The translations under genes were made by a program, and so were the position numbers. 64,000 bases of DNA from an uncultured Clostridia bacterium. GTDB lineage: Bacteria > Bacillota > Clostridia > Christensenellales > Borkfalkiaceae. The notes beneath the pieces were generated by a model. It saw nothing but the letters and a program-made list of their open reading frames with translations, ran no database searches and was not told the origin of the DNA. The first letter of the stretch is position 1; each line of letters starts with the position of its first letter. The DNA lies in contig CAKQQS010000001.1 of the NCBI GenBank assembly GCA_934271255.1, positions 353,392 through 417,391 of the forward strand, given 5' to 3'. Shown here piece after piece: positions 22,949 through 32,244 of the stretch.

Positions 22949-25627
22949 TTAATCCGTTCTCAAAGCGGTAACGGGGTCGCGTTTAGCTGCTATAAGCGCG
23001 GGTATCAGCCCCGCAATCAGCGTTAAAGCGATGCTTATTACGACGAGCAGTACGCAGTGAAGCGGTCTCATAAACGCAAGTTGCGCTATGCCCGTAAGCG
23101 GAGCAAGAACGACGTTTAATATCGCCGAAATTATAAGCGAAATGCCTATGCCTATAATACCCGCCGTCAAGCCGATTATACCCGACTCCGCGTTGAACAC
23201 TCTCGTGATGTCTTTCTTTCTCGCGCCGATCGCTCTCAATATACCTATCTCTTTCGTCCGTTCGAGTACCGAAATATACGTTATTATGCCTATCATTATG
23301 GAAGATACTACCAGCGATATCGCCGTAAACCCGACGAGCGCGATAGTTACTATATCTATAAACTTGGTGAGCATACTCATCAGCAAATCCATAACGTCGG
23401 TGTAATGCACCTGATCGGACAAAACTTCGTTCTTTTTGGCTTCGGCGTACTTTTTAGCCGTTTCGTAGTCCGCACCTTCGCTCACTTTGTCGTGCAGCGC
23501 GTTTTCGTATTCCGACTCCGCTCTGGTTTCTATCTCGGAGTTATAGTCGTCGATAACCCTTTTTATCTCTTGTTTCGCTTTGAAGTTTTTTGCGAAAATC
23601 GAAAGTTTGTTCGGCGTTTCGCTATACCCCATCTCCTGAAAGTTTTCTTTTCTTTTCGCGTCTTCCTTGCCCGTTTCAAACGTTTCGCCCGTTTTGGAGA
23701 ATACGTTTACGTTGCTGTCGACTTGCGCTTTGTAAACTTCCGACGACTGCGCCTGCTCTCTCATAAACGAGTCAAGACGTTCGGGGAACCCTATAAGCCC
23801 CGATATAACGCCGAGTTCGGTGTCTTGTTTAAGTCTTACTATCGCCGAAACGTGAACGTTTACGTTCCTGTCGTCGTCGAATGTTTCTTTCGTCGTGTGA
23901 TGAAGCGATTTATTTTGCGATTTCAGCCCTTGAAGTATCTTGTAAATATCGGGTTTATCTATCATCAGGTCGGGCGACAAAGCGTATTCGTTTTTGTCTT
24001 TTCTGTAATAAGTCGTATCGCCGTTTTTCAATTTCTTAAAGTACGCATCGTTGACAAGCACTTTCATTTTGCCGTTGTTTATACGCGCCGAAAGTTCGTC
24101 GAAAGTGTATTTTCTCACGCCCGTGTCCGTAAGACTTTGGGCAAACGCTTTGACGTCCCCCAACACGAACAACGCGTTAAGGTCGCTTATCTCGTTGTAC
24201 TGATCGACGCACAAAACAACGTCTACCGTATCTTTGCCGTTTTCGTCTTTGTATATTTCGCCTTTCGGCCAGTACCCGCCTTCGTTCAGTATGTCGTACT
24301 GCGATTCAAGCAATTCTTCGTTGTCGACGAGTTTTGAAATATAATCGTTGTCCGAATTGAAATATATCGTTTCGTCCTGCGTTTGGCTTTCGGTAAACTG
24401 TTTGTCGAGCGTCGTTTCGATATAGAACGGAATCGCCCCCGTAGTAGCGTAAGATTTTTGAACGGAATAGTACAACTCTTTGTTTATCTTATTCTCGTCT
24501 TCCAAAAGCGCAATCGCCTTGTTTATGTCCGTAGTGCGTTGCGCTTGCGCCATAAAGTCCGTGAAAAAGTGCGAAACGTAAACTTCGGCGAGTTTGGGGT
24601 ATTTTTTACCCTTATCGTTTTTTCCCGACGGACTCATATAAGTCGCTATCATCGACTGAAAATCGACGGAACTGCTCGTCATCGTCATCGGATAACTCGA
24701 CAACGTGTCTTTTTGCAGTCTGTCTATGTACGCGTTTACCCCCGACGATACCGCCAACACCAGCGCGACGCCTATTATACCGATACTCCCCGCAAACGCC
24801 GTAAGTATCGTTCTCGTTTTCTTCGTCAAAAGGTTTTTAAGACTGAGCATAAACGCCGTTGTGATTTTCATCGACGTTTTGTGTTTTTTCGTTCTGGTTT
24901 CTTCTCTGCGTTTCTCGCAGGCGATTTGAAGTTCTTTACGGTCGTTATCGTCGAGCGGCGCGCTGTCGCTGACCACTTCGCCGTCGTGAAGTCTGACTAT
25001 TCTCGTAGCGTAAGTATCGGCAAGGTCGCCGTTGTGCGTAACCATTATGACGAGCCTGTCTTTTGAAATCTCTTTCAAAACGTCCATAACCTGCGCGCTC
25101 GTTTCCGAGTCAAGCGCGCCCGTAGGCTCGTCGGCAAGTATTATTTCGGGGTCGTTTATAAGCGCTCTCGCTATCGCAACCCTTTGCATTTGCCCGCCCG
25201 AAAGTTGGTTGGGACGCTTTTTGATTTTGTCCCCCAGCCCCACTTTCTCCAAAGCGGCAATCGCTCTTTTTTTGCGTTCTTTGGCGGATATTCCCGCAAG
25301 CGTCAACGCCATTTCGACGTTTGCAAGCACCGTCTGGTGCGTGATAAGATTATAACTTTGGAACACGAACCCTATCGAATTGTTACGGTAAGCGTCCCAG
25401 TCTTTGTCTTTAAAGGATTTCGTAGATTTTTCGGCAACGAACAAATCGCCGGAAGTATACCTGTCCAGCCCGCCTATAATATTGAGCAAAGTCGTCTTTC
25501 CGCAACCGGACGAGCCGAGTATCGCGACGAACTCGCTTTTTCTGAATTCAAGGCTTACGCCCTTTAACGCGGAAACGGCGTTGTCGCCTTCCCCGTACAC
25601 TTTAACGATATTGTCTAACTTTAACAT
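22949..25627 (-). CDS. MacB-type ABC transporter, ATPase and permease in one chain
   Basis: 892 aa. Residues 1-230 are an ABC ATPase of the MacB/LolD type with Walker A GSSGCGKTT, signature LSGGQMQRVAIARAL and Walker B IILADEPTGALD. One membrane helix near 265-290 is followed by a large outer domain (about 290-765), then three helices typical of FtsX-like permeases (about 768-885) with the conserved ERTKEIGILRAIGARKKDI motif. Such mechanotransmission transporters export peptides, lipoproteins or antibiotics. The fused order matches MacB, but no MacA/TolC partners are nearby, as expected for a Gram-positive. Confidence 0.93.
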   Translation of the reverse strand: MLKLDNIVKVYGEGDNAVSALKGVSLEFRKSEFVAILGSSGCGKTTLLNIIGGLDRYTSGDLFVAEKSTKSFKDKDWDAYRNNSIGFVFQSYNLITHQTVLANVEMALTLAGISAKERKKRAIAALEKVGLGDKIKKRPNQLSGGQMQRVAIARALINDPEIILADEPTGALDSETSAQVMDVLKEISKDRLVIMVTHNGDLADTYATRIVRLHDGEVVSDSAPLDDNDRKELQIACEKRREETRTKKHKTSMKITTAFMLSLKNLLTKKTRTILTAFAGSIGIIGVALVLAVSSGVNAYIDRLQKDTLSSYPMTMTSSSVDFQSMIATYMSPSGKNDKGKKYPKLAEVYVSHFFTDFMAQAQRTTDINKAIALLEDENKINKELYYSVQKSYATTGAIPFYIETTLDKQFTESQTQDETIYFNSDNDYISKLVDNEELLESQYDILNEGGYWPKGEIYKDENGKDTVDVVLCVDQYNEISDLNALFVLGDVKAFAQSLTDTGVRKYTFDELSARINNGKMKVLVNDAYFKKLKNGDTTYYRKDKNEYALSPDLMIDKPDIYKILQGLKSQNKSLHHTTKETFDDDRNVNVHVSAIVRLKQDTELGVISGLIGFPERLDSFMREQAQSSEVYKAQVDSNVNVFSKTGETFETGKEDAKRKENFQEMGYSETPNKLSIFAKNFKAKQEIKRVIDDYNSEIETRAESEYENALHDKVSEGADYETAKKYAEAKKNEVLSDQVHYTDVMDLLMSMLTKFIDIVTIALVGFTAISLVVSSIMIGIITYISVLERTKEIGILRAIGARKKDITRVFNAESGIIGLTAGIIGIGISLIISAILNVVLAPLTGIAQLAFMRPLHCVLLVVISIALTLIAGLIPALIAAKRDPVTALRTD

Positions 25628-25736
25628 TTTAAACCTTCTTTGTCTACGACCGAAAAATCGTCGGGGCGGTTTAGCGTCCGACTATTTCTAAACCCGCCAT
25701 AAGTTTACCACGATAATCTTGAAACAATCTTAAAAA

Positions 25737-26546
25737 TTATCTGCGTTTTCCTTTTTTGTCAAAGATTTTAAGTTCTGCGAGTTTCTTTTTTATTTCGTCC
25801 ATACGAGCCGTCGCTTCGTTATACCCCGCGTTGTACATAACGTCGAGTTTATCAGTCGACAAAGCAGTCATTCCCGTAAGGTCGGGTTGAAGCATTATGT
25901 CCGCGTTTTTATACCCCGCTTCCTTGCCGTCTTTTAAAATAGGCACTTTATAAGTAAACAAATCGAGAATCCCCGAAAGTTTCGACTTGACCGTATACGT
26001 CGACAAGTCTATTCCTACGACGTAATCGCACCCCCGACTTTTAAGCGAATCCGCGGGGATAAGGTTTGCGTAAACCCCGTCGCAATACGGTTCGCCGTCT
26101 ATTTCTACCGCCTTGAAAAAGGGCGGCATCGCGCTCGAAGCGGTAACGGGTTTGATTATATGTCCTTCGCTAAACTCTCTGCCTTCGCCCGTAAGAACGT
26201 TGGTCGCCCAACAAAAATACGGTTTTTTAAGTTCGGCGAACGTGAGTTTGCCGATAAGCCGTTCGAGTATTCTCTCTACGGGCGCGGTGTCCATTTTTAT
26301 CATTATCAAAGTTTTTATTTCGCTTATGTCGATGGATTTAAGCAACGCCAGCATATCGTCGGAAGTGTACCCGTTTGCGTACAGCGCGCCGATAATACTG
26401 CCGATACTCGTACCCGATACCATATCGAACTCTATTCCGTTTTCTTCAAAGGCTTTAAGCGCGCCGAGTTCCGCCATTCCTTTCGCTCCGCCCCCGCCTA
26501 ACGCTAAACCTATTTTCGCTTTTTTCTTCTTTTTAAAAAACAGCAT
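25737..26546 (-). CDS. Patatin-like phospholipase (RssA family)
   Basis: 269 aa from the ATG at 26546, which has AGGGG upstream; a GTG two codons earlier is a possible alternative. The oxyanion motif GGGGAKG, the nucleophile elbow GTSIG and the catalytic Asp in DGVYAN are present, so it should be an active Ser-Asp lipid acyl hydrolase, cytoplasmic or membrane-associated. Lys-rich ends suggest membrane contact. The substrate is unknown. It has its own promoter about 190 nt upstream. Confidence 0.93.
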   Translation of the reverse strand: MLFFKKKKKAKIGLALGGGGAKGMAELGALKAFEENGIEFDMVSGTSIGSIIGALYANGYTSDDMLALLKSIDISEIKTLIMIKMDTAPVERILERLIGKLTFAELKKPYFCWATNVLTGEGREFSEGHIIKPVTASSAMPPFFKAVEIDGEPYCDGVYANLIPADSLKSRGCDYVVGIDLSTYTVKSKLSGILDLFTYKVPILKDGKEAGYKNADIMLQPDLTGMTALSTDKLDVMYNAGYNEATARMDEIKKKLAELKIFDKKGKRR

Positions 26547-26736
26547 ATACACCCCTACGTTACAATCGAACGGTTTACGTCCGCAAATAAATATTATCGT
26601 TCCGCCACCGCGCGCCCGACTTAATATAAATTATTCCGCTTTCGGGTTCAAAAAAGCGGAAGGTAAGACGGTATGACGGCGGCGGGCATTTCGCTATTCG
26701 TAATATTAAAAAATTATGTTTGCCGATTTCATATAT

Positions 26737-26765
26737 ATATTACCCGATTTACGCTTGTTTGTCAA
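26737..26765 (-). promoter_or_regulatory. Promoter of the patatin-like gene
   Basis: Minus strand -35 TTGACA (26760-26765), 17-bp spacer, -10 TAATAT (26737-26742). The leader of about 185 nt contains one hairpin with CCGCTTT/AAAGCGG arms (26637-26661). Confidence 0.8.
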
Positions 26766-26804
26766 ATAAAGTTTACGTAATCGTCGTATTTTACAATCCA
26801 CGGA

Positions 26805-26833
26805 TTGACAAAACGCCGCAACGTATGTATACT
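26805..26833 (+). promoter_or_regulatory. Promoter of the TtcA-like gene, apparently leaderless
   Basis: Plus strand -35 TTGACA (26805-26810), 17-bp spacer, -10 TATACT (26828-26833). The ATG at 26841 is 7 nt after the -10 box, where transcription is expected to begin. No ribosome-binding site lies between them. Confidence 0.85.
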
Positions 26834-26840
26834 TAAACTT

Positions 26841-27584
26841 ATGGACGAAAAGAGATTGCTTTCAAAACTCCGCAGATGCGTTGCGGACTATAAAATGATA
26901 AAGGACGGCGACAAAATAGCGGTAGGGCTTTCGGGCGGTAAAGACAGCGTGAGTCTGCTTAAACTGTTGGCTCGTTTTTCGACGTTTTCGGACGTTAAGT
27001 TTGAAGTCGTCGCAATAACCGTAGACCTTGCCTTTCACGGCGTAAGCGGCAATTACGCCCCCTTGCAAGCCCTTTGCGACGAACTCGGCGTTAAATACAT
27101 AGTGGAGCGCACGCGCATAGGCGAAATCGTGTTCGACGTGAGAAACGAGTCTAACCCGTGTTCGCTTTGTTCCCGTATGAGAAAAGGCGCGCTGTACGCG
27201 GTAGCCAAAGAAAACGGTTGCAATAAAGTTGCTCTCGGTCATCATCTGGACGACCTTACGGACACTTTCTTTCTTTCGATGTTTTACGAAGGACGGCTCG
27301 CGACTTTTTCGCCGAAAACCAAACTCGATAAAACGGGACTTACGCTTATACGTCCCATGCTGTATATAAGCGAATACGAACTCAAAGCCTATTCAAAAGA
27401 TTTGCCCGTAGTAAAAAGCAAATGCCCCGTCGATAAAAAGACGAAAAGAGAAGAAGTAAAAGAAATAGTCAAACTGTTAGAAGATAAGGTCCCCGACTTG
27501 AAAACGCAAGTCCAGACTGCAATTTTACACCCCGAAAGGTACAACCTTTTCGACAAGTTCGTCAACGATATAGATAAGTTTTAA
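26841..27584 (+). CDS. TtcA-like PP-loop protein (tRNA thiolation family)
   Basis: 247 aa. The PP-loop SGGKDSVSLLKLL near residue 35 binds and hydrolyses ATP to adenylate its substrate; the Cys pair CSLCSRMRKGAL (about 112) and a third Cys in KCPVDK match the TtcA layout, which binds an iron-sulfur cluster and makes 2-thiocytidine in tRNA. Firmicute members are often only annotated as ATP-binding proteins, so the exact product is uncertain. The start MDEKRLL is chosen because the promoter covers any upstream codon; the message would have no leader. Confidence 0.85.
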   Translation: MDEKRLLSKLRRCVADYKMIKDGDKIAVGLSGGKDSVSLLKLLARFSTFSDVKFEVVAITVDLAFHGVSGNYAPLQALCDELGVKYIVERTRIGEIVFDVRNESNPCSLCSRMRKGALYAVAKENGCNKVALGHHLDDLTDTFFLSMFYEGRLATFSPKTKLDKTGLTLIRPMLYISEYELKAYSKDLPVVKSKCPVDKKTKREEVKEIVKLLEDKVPDLKTQVQTAILHPERYNLFDKFVNDIDKF

Positions 27585-27616
27585 CCGCTCGGCACGCCGC
27601 CTTGCGGTTTTTTTTC
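27583..27616 (+). terminator. Terminator of the TtcA-like gene
   Basis: AACCGC (27583-27588) pairs with GCGGTT (27604-27609), with a run of eight T. The stem begins inside the stop codon. Confidence 0.75.
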
Positions 27617-27765
27617 TTATTACGCTTTCCGCTTTTCCTTTTTTAATCCGACTTTCGCCCTTTTCTCTTACCGACGGCAATCCGTTTTTTAATTTCGTGT
27701 TTTGAATAACCGCGACGAAACACCGACTATTCTCCCCAGTTATTCCATCGGCGTTTTTAAGACAA

Positions 27766-27795
27766 TAAAAAACTCCCGCGTCGTTACGCGGGAGT
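27766..27795 (-). terminator. Terminator of the LRR lipoprotein gene
   Basis: ACTCCCGCG (27772-27780) pairs with CGCGGGAGT (27787-27795); the minus transcript continues with six T. The 150 bases between this and the preceding terminator hold no recognisable gene. Confidence 0.9.
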
Positions 27796-27810
27796 AAGTT
27801 TAAAGCAAAA

Positions 27811-28866
27811 TTATTTATTTTCGTAAGAAACAGCGTTCCAGCCGTCGTGCAAAGTCGCGTTGGGGAATACCGCCGCGCCGTCTACGGTTACGTTAAGGAA
27901 CGCGCCGCCGCGGACGTCCAACACGCCGTTTGCAACGGCAATCGTCGTCAACGCTTTACAGTTAGCGAACGTATACGCGCGGATTTCCGTCAAGCCGCCG
28001 CCTATCGTCAACGCAGCGAGTTTTTCGCAATCTTCAAACGCTTTATCGCCGACGTACGTTACCGCGTCGGGAAGAGTTATCGCGGTAAGGTTTAAGCCTT
28101 TGAACGCTTCTTTGCCGATAGAAGTCAAGCCGCTGCCAAGCGTTACGTTTACGAGTTTTTCGCAACCTACGAACGCGGATTCGCCGATGACTTTAACGCC
28201 TTTCAGGTTTACGTTTTCGATTTTAGCGCAACCGTTGAACGCAAAGTTGCCGATTTTAGCGACTTTGTCGTTTAACGTGATTTCCGTCAAATATTTGAAA
28301 CCGCTGAACGCGTAGTCGGGAACTTCGTAATCTTCCGCGCTGTTTACCACTACCGTCGTAAGCGTTTTTGGAACGTATACGGTCGAAGAACTCGAAGGAT
28401 TGTAAGCGGAAGTAATTGATATGCCCGCTTTATAAGACGTCGTGCCGAAATAATGAGCGAGAGTTCTTGCCGAATCGACCGCGCCTGTTTTAGCCCCTAC
28501 GAACGGGATTGTTATTTTGCCCAGTTTAGTCATCGCGGTGAACGCGCCCGCTCCGATTTTTTCTACGGAAGACGGAACGACTATTTCGGTAATATTACTG
28601 TTTTCTTTAAACGCTTTTTCTTTGATTTCCGTTACGGGAACGCCGTCTTTTTCGGAAGGTATGGTCAACTTGCCGTCAAAACCGTCTTCAACGGTGTAGC
28701 CGGTTACGATATAATATGCGTTAGCGTCGTCGTCGTACGCTTTTTTCAAATGCAACCCTTTAACGTTTTTAACGTCGGAATCCTTTTCCCCGCCGCAAGC
28801 GACGAAAGATACGCATACCGACAAAACGAGCGTCAACATTAAAATAACCTTTAATACTTTTTTCAT
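27811..28866 (-). CDS. BspA-like leucine-rich-repeat lipoprotein
   Basis: 351 aa. The signal peptide MKKVLKVILMLTLVLSVCVS ends in FVACGG, a lipobox with Cys24. From about residue 60 onward there are eight or so LRR_5 (BspA/TpLRR) repeats of about 23 residues, e.g. IKEKAFKENSNITEIVVPSS and IGKEAFKGLNLTAITLPDAV. Repeats of this class are frequent in surface proteins of gut Clostridia and Bacteroides, where they mediate contacts. A possible irregular insert (about 125-185) interrupts the array. The ligand is unknown. Confidence 0.92.
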   Translation of the reverse strand: MKKVLKVILMLTLVLSVCVSFVACGGEKDSDVKNVKGLHLKKAYDDDANAYYIVTGYTVEDGFDGKLTIPSEKDGVPVTEIKEKAFKENSNITEIVVPSSVEKIGAGAFTAMTKLGKITIPFVGAKTGAVDSARTLAHYFGTTSYKAGISITSAYNPSSSSTVYVPKTLTTVVVNSAEDYEVPDYAFSGFKYLTEITLNDKVAKIGNFAFNGCAKIENVNLKGVKVIGESAFVGCEKLVNVTLGSGLTSIGKEAFKGLNLTAITLPDAVTYVGDKAFEDCEKLAALTIGGGLTEIRAYTFANCKALTTIAVANGVLDVRGGAFLNVTVDGAAVFPNATLHDGWNAVSYENK

Positions 28867-28903
28867 AATAAGTTCCTTTTAAGTATTCATTTTATACTCA
28901 AAT

Positions 28904-28932
28904 ATTTTAACATTTTGAAAGGTCTTTGTCAA
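28904..28932 (-). promoter_or_regulatory. Promoter of the LRR lipoprotein gene
   Basis: Minus strand -35 TTGACA (28927-28932), 17-bp spacer, -10 TAAAAT (28904-28909), about 35 nt upstream of the ATG. Confidence 0.87.
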
Positions 28933-29016
28933 TAATTAAACGCATTTTCTTTTCTTTTTAGCACATTTATTACCCTTCTTTCAACGAAACCGCCGCAAAT
29001 GAAGGAAAACGCGCCT

Positions 29017-31650
29017 TTATTTTTGAGTTCTTTTACGCATAACCTTTTTATGAACGGCTTTATAAATCTCCATAACGCCTACCATAGCCAACCCGAACCC
29101 AAGGCAGACGAGCAGTTCGTACCAGCGAAGGGGTACTAATTTCAACACGTCGTTTACGCCCGGTATATACATTATTACTACCGACAAAACCGCGCCTATG
29201 CAGAAAGACAGGTTAAGCATTCTGTTGTCGAATATGTTCTTATTGAAAACGCTGCCGTCGACTTTGTTGTTGTACGCGTGGAACAGTTCTACCAGCGAAA
29301 GAGTTACGAACGCCATCGTCTGAGCGATTTCTATCGGCTCGTGCGCGCCGAAACCTTTGAACACGAAGTTACCGAGCAAGAACGCCGCCAGAGTAAAGCA
29401 ACCGATAATCACGCCTTCGAGAACTATATGAAGTATCATATTGTCCGCGAAAAACCCTTCCTTTTTGTCCCTTGCGGGCATATTCATAATGTTTTTGTCG
29501 GGTTTTTCCATGCCCAGCCCTACCGCAGGCAGACAGTCGGTGATAAGGTTTATCCATAAAAGATGAATGGGCAGTAAAGGTACTCCGAACGTAAGCGCGG
29601 GAATAAGTCCCAAAAGCGTCGCGACGAAAATCGCAACCACTTCGCCTATGTTGCTCGACAGCAAAAACTTGATACATTTTTTTACGTTTGCGTAAATGCC
29701 CCTGCCTTCTTTTACGGCGGTTACTATCGTAGAGAAATTGTCGTCGGTAAGTATCATGTCCGCCGCTTCTTTGCTGACGTCCGTACCCGTGATACCCATC
29801 GCGCAACCTATATCCGACTTCTTTAAGGCGGGAGAGTCGTTTACGCCGTCCCCCGTCATCGCGCAAATCTTACCTTTTTTCTGCCACGTTTCGACTATTC
29901 TTACCTTGTCCGTCGGGGTTACGCGTGCATAAACGGAATATTTCTCGATGTTTTCAAGCAACTCTTCGTCCGTCATTTTGTTGAGTTCTTCCGTCGATAC
30001 GGCAAGGTCGCCGTCCCGTAAAATGCCTAATTGTTTGGCTATCGCGGAAGCGGTTACGACGTGGTCGCCCGTTATCATAACCGTTCTTATGCCCGCTTTT
30101 TTCGCTACCTTAATAGCGTCTATAACTTCGGGACGGGGCGGGTCTATCATACCCGTAAGCCCGATAAACGTCATATTTTGTTCGAGTTCGGGTGAAATAG
30201 CGGGCATCTCGTCGTAATACTTGACGGCAAGCCCCAAAACTCTCAACGCGCTTTCGCCCATTTCCTTGTTCGCTTTCATCGCGCCGTCTGTTTTGTCTTT
30301 GTTGACGATTCTGTTCAAAATAACGTCGGGCGCGCCTTTCGTTACGGAAACGTACTTGTCCCCGTCTTTAAACACTACGGTCATAAGTTTTCTTTCGCTG
30401 TCGAAAGGAAGTTCTCCGAGCCGCGTAACGCCCGAAATATCTTTGCCGTATTTGTTGTTGAACTCTATCAACGCCGTTTCGGTAGGATCGCCTATACGCT
30501 TTTCGACGCCGTCCGCCATCTCTATCTTCGCGTCGCAACAAATCGCCATATAGTACGCGATTTCGCCGCTTAAACGAGACTTTTCGCCTGCGTCTTTAAC
30601 GCTTTCCCCGTCGTAGTATTTGACGACGGTCATCTTGTTCTGAGTAAGCGTTCCCGTCTTGTCGCTGCAAATTATGTTAGTCGAGCCGAGCGTTTCGACG
30701 GCGGGGAGTTTTTTGACGATTGCGTTCTCTTTCGCCATTTTCTGAACGCCTATCGCAAGGACAATCGTAACGACCGTGGCAAGCCCTTCGGGAACAGCCG
30801 CAACCGCCAACGCGACTGCCGATTTAAAGGATTCGAGCAACGACGAACCCCCTTTAAGACCGAATCTCCATTCGAGCAGGAACACTACGACGCAAATTAC
30901 CATACACATTATGCCGATAACTTTACCGACCGCGTTGAGTTTGTGTTGGAGCGGCGTAGTCGTATCTTCCGCCTGCGTCAAAATAGTGGCGATTTTGCCT
31001 ACTTCCGTATCCATACCCGTTTCGGTAACGATAGCCACACCCCTGCCGTAAGTTACGAAAGACGACGAAAACAACATATTTTTTCTGTCGCCGAGCGGTA
31101 CGTCTTTATCGATTGTATCCGAAAACTTTTCGGACGGGAGCGATTCGCCCGTAAGGGAAGACTCGTCCGCTTTTAAGTTTACCGCTTCGATAAGTCTTGC
31201 GTCGGCGGGAACGTAATCCCCCGCTTCGACGACGATTACGTCGCCCACTACCAAATCTTTACTCGGTATTTTGACAACTTGTCCGTCCCGCAAAACTTTG
31301 GCTGTCGGCGCGGACATTTTCTTTAACGCTTCCAGCGATTTTTCGGCTCTGCTTTCCTGCACGACGCCGAGAATCGCGTTTATCATAACGACTACGAATA
31401 TGACTACGCTGTCAACCCATTCGCTAGGATCGATAATCAACGACACGACCGCCGCTATCAATAAAATGATAATCAAAGCGTCTAAAAACTGCTTGAAAAA
31501 CTTTACGATTATCGATTCTTTTTTGCCTTCTTTCAAGGCGTTTTCACCGTTTTCAAGCAACCGCTTTTGCGCTTCTTCGCTCGTCAACCCCTTTACTTTG
31601 TCGGAGCCGAGTTTTTCGATTACTTCATTGCTTTCCGTTTTGTAAAACAT
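29017..31650 (-). CDS. P-type cation ATPase (P2A, Ca2+/Mn2+ type)
   Basis: 877 aa, with the complete P-type layout: N-terminal cation ATPase domain, actuator TGES (SLTGESLPSEK), ion-site motif PEGL (AVAAVPEGLATVV), phosphorylation site DKTGTLTQNK, KGAPD in the nucleotide domain, TGDGVNDSPALKKSDIG, and a six-helix C-terminal part. This is the SERCA/PMR1-like class that pumps Ca2+ or Mn2+ out of the cytoplasm. The upstream riboswitch of the Mn2+ class points to Mn2+ export. AAAGGTG is the ribosome-binding site. Confidence 0.95.
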   Translation of the reverse strand: MFYKTESNEVIEKLGSDKVKGLTSEEAQKRLLENGENALKEGKKESIIVKFFKQFLDALIIILLIAAVVSLIIDPSEWVDSVVIFVVVMINAILGVVQESRAEKSLEALKKMSAPTAKVLRDGQVVKIPSKDLVVGDVIVVEAGDYVPADARLIEAVNLKADESSLTGESLPSEKFSDTIDKDVPLGDRKNMLFSSSFVTYGRGVAIVTETGMDTEVGKIATILTQAEDTTTPLQHKLNAVGKVIGIMCMVICVVVFLLEWRFGLKGGSSLLESFKSAVALAVAAVPEGLATVVTIVLAIGVQKMAKENAIVKKLPAVETLGSTNIICSDKTGTLTQNKMTVVKYYDGESVKDAGEKSRLSGEIAYYMAICCDAKIEMADGVEKRIGDPTETALIEFNNKYGKDISGVTRLGELPFDSERKLMTVVFKDGDKYVSVTKGAPDVILNRIVNKDKTDGAMKANKEMGESALRVLGLAVKYYDEMPAISPELEQNMTFIGLTGMIDPPRPEVIDAIKVAKKAGIRTVMITGDHVVTASAIAKQLGILRDGDLAVSTEELNKMTDEELLENIEKYSVYARVTPTDKVRIVETWQKKGKICAMTGDGVNDSPALKKSDIGCAMGITGTDVSKEAADMILTDDNFSTIVTAVKEGRGIYANVKKCIKFLLSSNIGEVVAIFVATLLGLIPALTFGVPLLPIHLLWINLITDCLPAVGLGMEKPDKNIMNMPARDKKEGFFADNMILHIVLEGVIIGCFTLAAFLLGNFVFKGFGAHEPIEIAQTMAFVTLSLVELFHAYNNKVDGSVFNKNIFDNRMLNLSFCIGAVLSVVIMYIPGVNDVLKLVPLRWYELLVCLGFGLAMVGVMEIYKAVHKKVMRKRTQK

Positions 31651-31720
31651 ATTTCACCTTTATATTTTTAGTTTGTCCGTCGATAACTCCGCAGTTACCG
31701 AAAACAAGTTTTCGCAAAAT

Positions 31721-31842
31721 AAAAAACCTTATGCCTAAAAAGGCACAAGGTCTTACAAATCCATAAGAATCGCCATTTCCGGACTTGTCGTCGTGCTGAC
31801 GAAAATGGCAGGAATTACTTCCCTGTTACTCCCCTAGTTGCG
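31721..31842 (-). ncRNA. yybP-ykoY-type Mn2+ riboswitch with terminator platform
   Basis: The minus transcript starts near 31842 and reads CTAGGGGAGTAAC, the conserved 5' loop of this class, then a central stem capped by TCGTCAGCACGAC (the other Mn2+-site loop), and closes at AAGACCTTG. The same bases form a terminator: CCTTGTGCC (31742-31750) with GGCATAAGG (31727-31735) and six T after it. Metal binding would favour the aptamer and prevent termination, so the pump is made when Mn2+ is high. The class is inferred from motifs and the downstream cation ATPase, its usual target. Confidence 0.85.
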
Positions 31843-31848
31843 TTATAT

Positions 31849-31877
31849 ATTGTAACAACTTTTTTCACCCGTGTCAA
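31849..31877 (-). promoter_or_regulatory. Promoter of the Mn2+ riboswitch-ATPase transcript
   Basis: Minus strand -35 TTGACA (31872-31877), 17-bp spacer, -10 TACAAT (31849-31854). The -35 box touches the stop codon of the gene at 31878. Confidence 0.88.
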
Positions 31878-32162
31878 CTATTTATCGCGTTTTTTAAGCC
31901 TTAGTATTATTTCGTCGAGTTTCTTGCGTTTAGCATCGTCCAGCATAGGATAAATTATACTTTTGAACGCGTCTAAATCGCTCGTTTTAAGCGTTCCCGC
32001 CTTGTACCCTTTCATTGCTTCTTTGTACACCGCTTCCCAAAGTTTGTTCTCGTCCGCGCCTTTGTATTTCGCAGTCAAGTCCGTTATCATTTTCATAATA
32101 TCGGGGTTGAGTTCCCCGCCCGTTTCCCTTTTTTCGTTTCTGAAATCTTTAAAATCCTGCAT
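31878..32162 (-). CDS. Small unknown helical protein, 94 aa
   Basis: 94 aa, highly charged and predicted all-helical, with no signal peptide and no Cys. GGAGGTG lies 5 nt before the ATG, a strong site, so it is probably a real gene. It contains MITDLTAKYKGADENKLWEAVYKEAMKGY-like helix pairs. I do not recognise a family. It diverges from a membrane-anchored small protein at 32245, separated by 82 bp; the two may be functionally linked. Confidence 0.7.
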   Translation of the reverse strand: MQDFKDFRNEKRETGGELNPDIMKMITDLTAKYKGADENKLWEAVYKEAMKGYKAGTLKTSDLDAFKSIIYPMLDDAKRKKLDEIILRLKKRDK

Positions 32163-32179
32163 TTATTCACCTCCGTCGG

Positions 32180-32208
32180 TTCAATATAAGTTTATTCGCT
32201 CATATACT
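32180..32208 (+). promoter_or_regulatory. Possible promoter of the 104-aa membrane-anchored protein gene
   Basis: Plus strand TTCAAT (32180-32185), 17-bp spacer, -10 TATACT (32203-32208). The -35 match is weak. A leader of about 30 nt contains ACGGAG. Confidence 0.45.
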
Positions 32209-32244
32209 ATAACGTGCATAATTTATGAAATTACGGAGAAAAAT

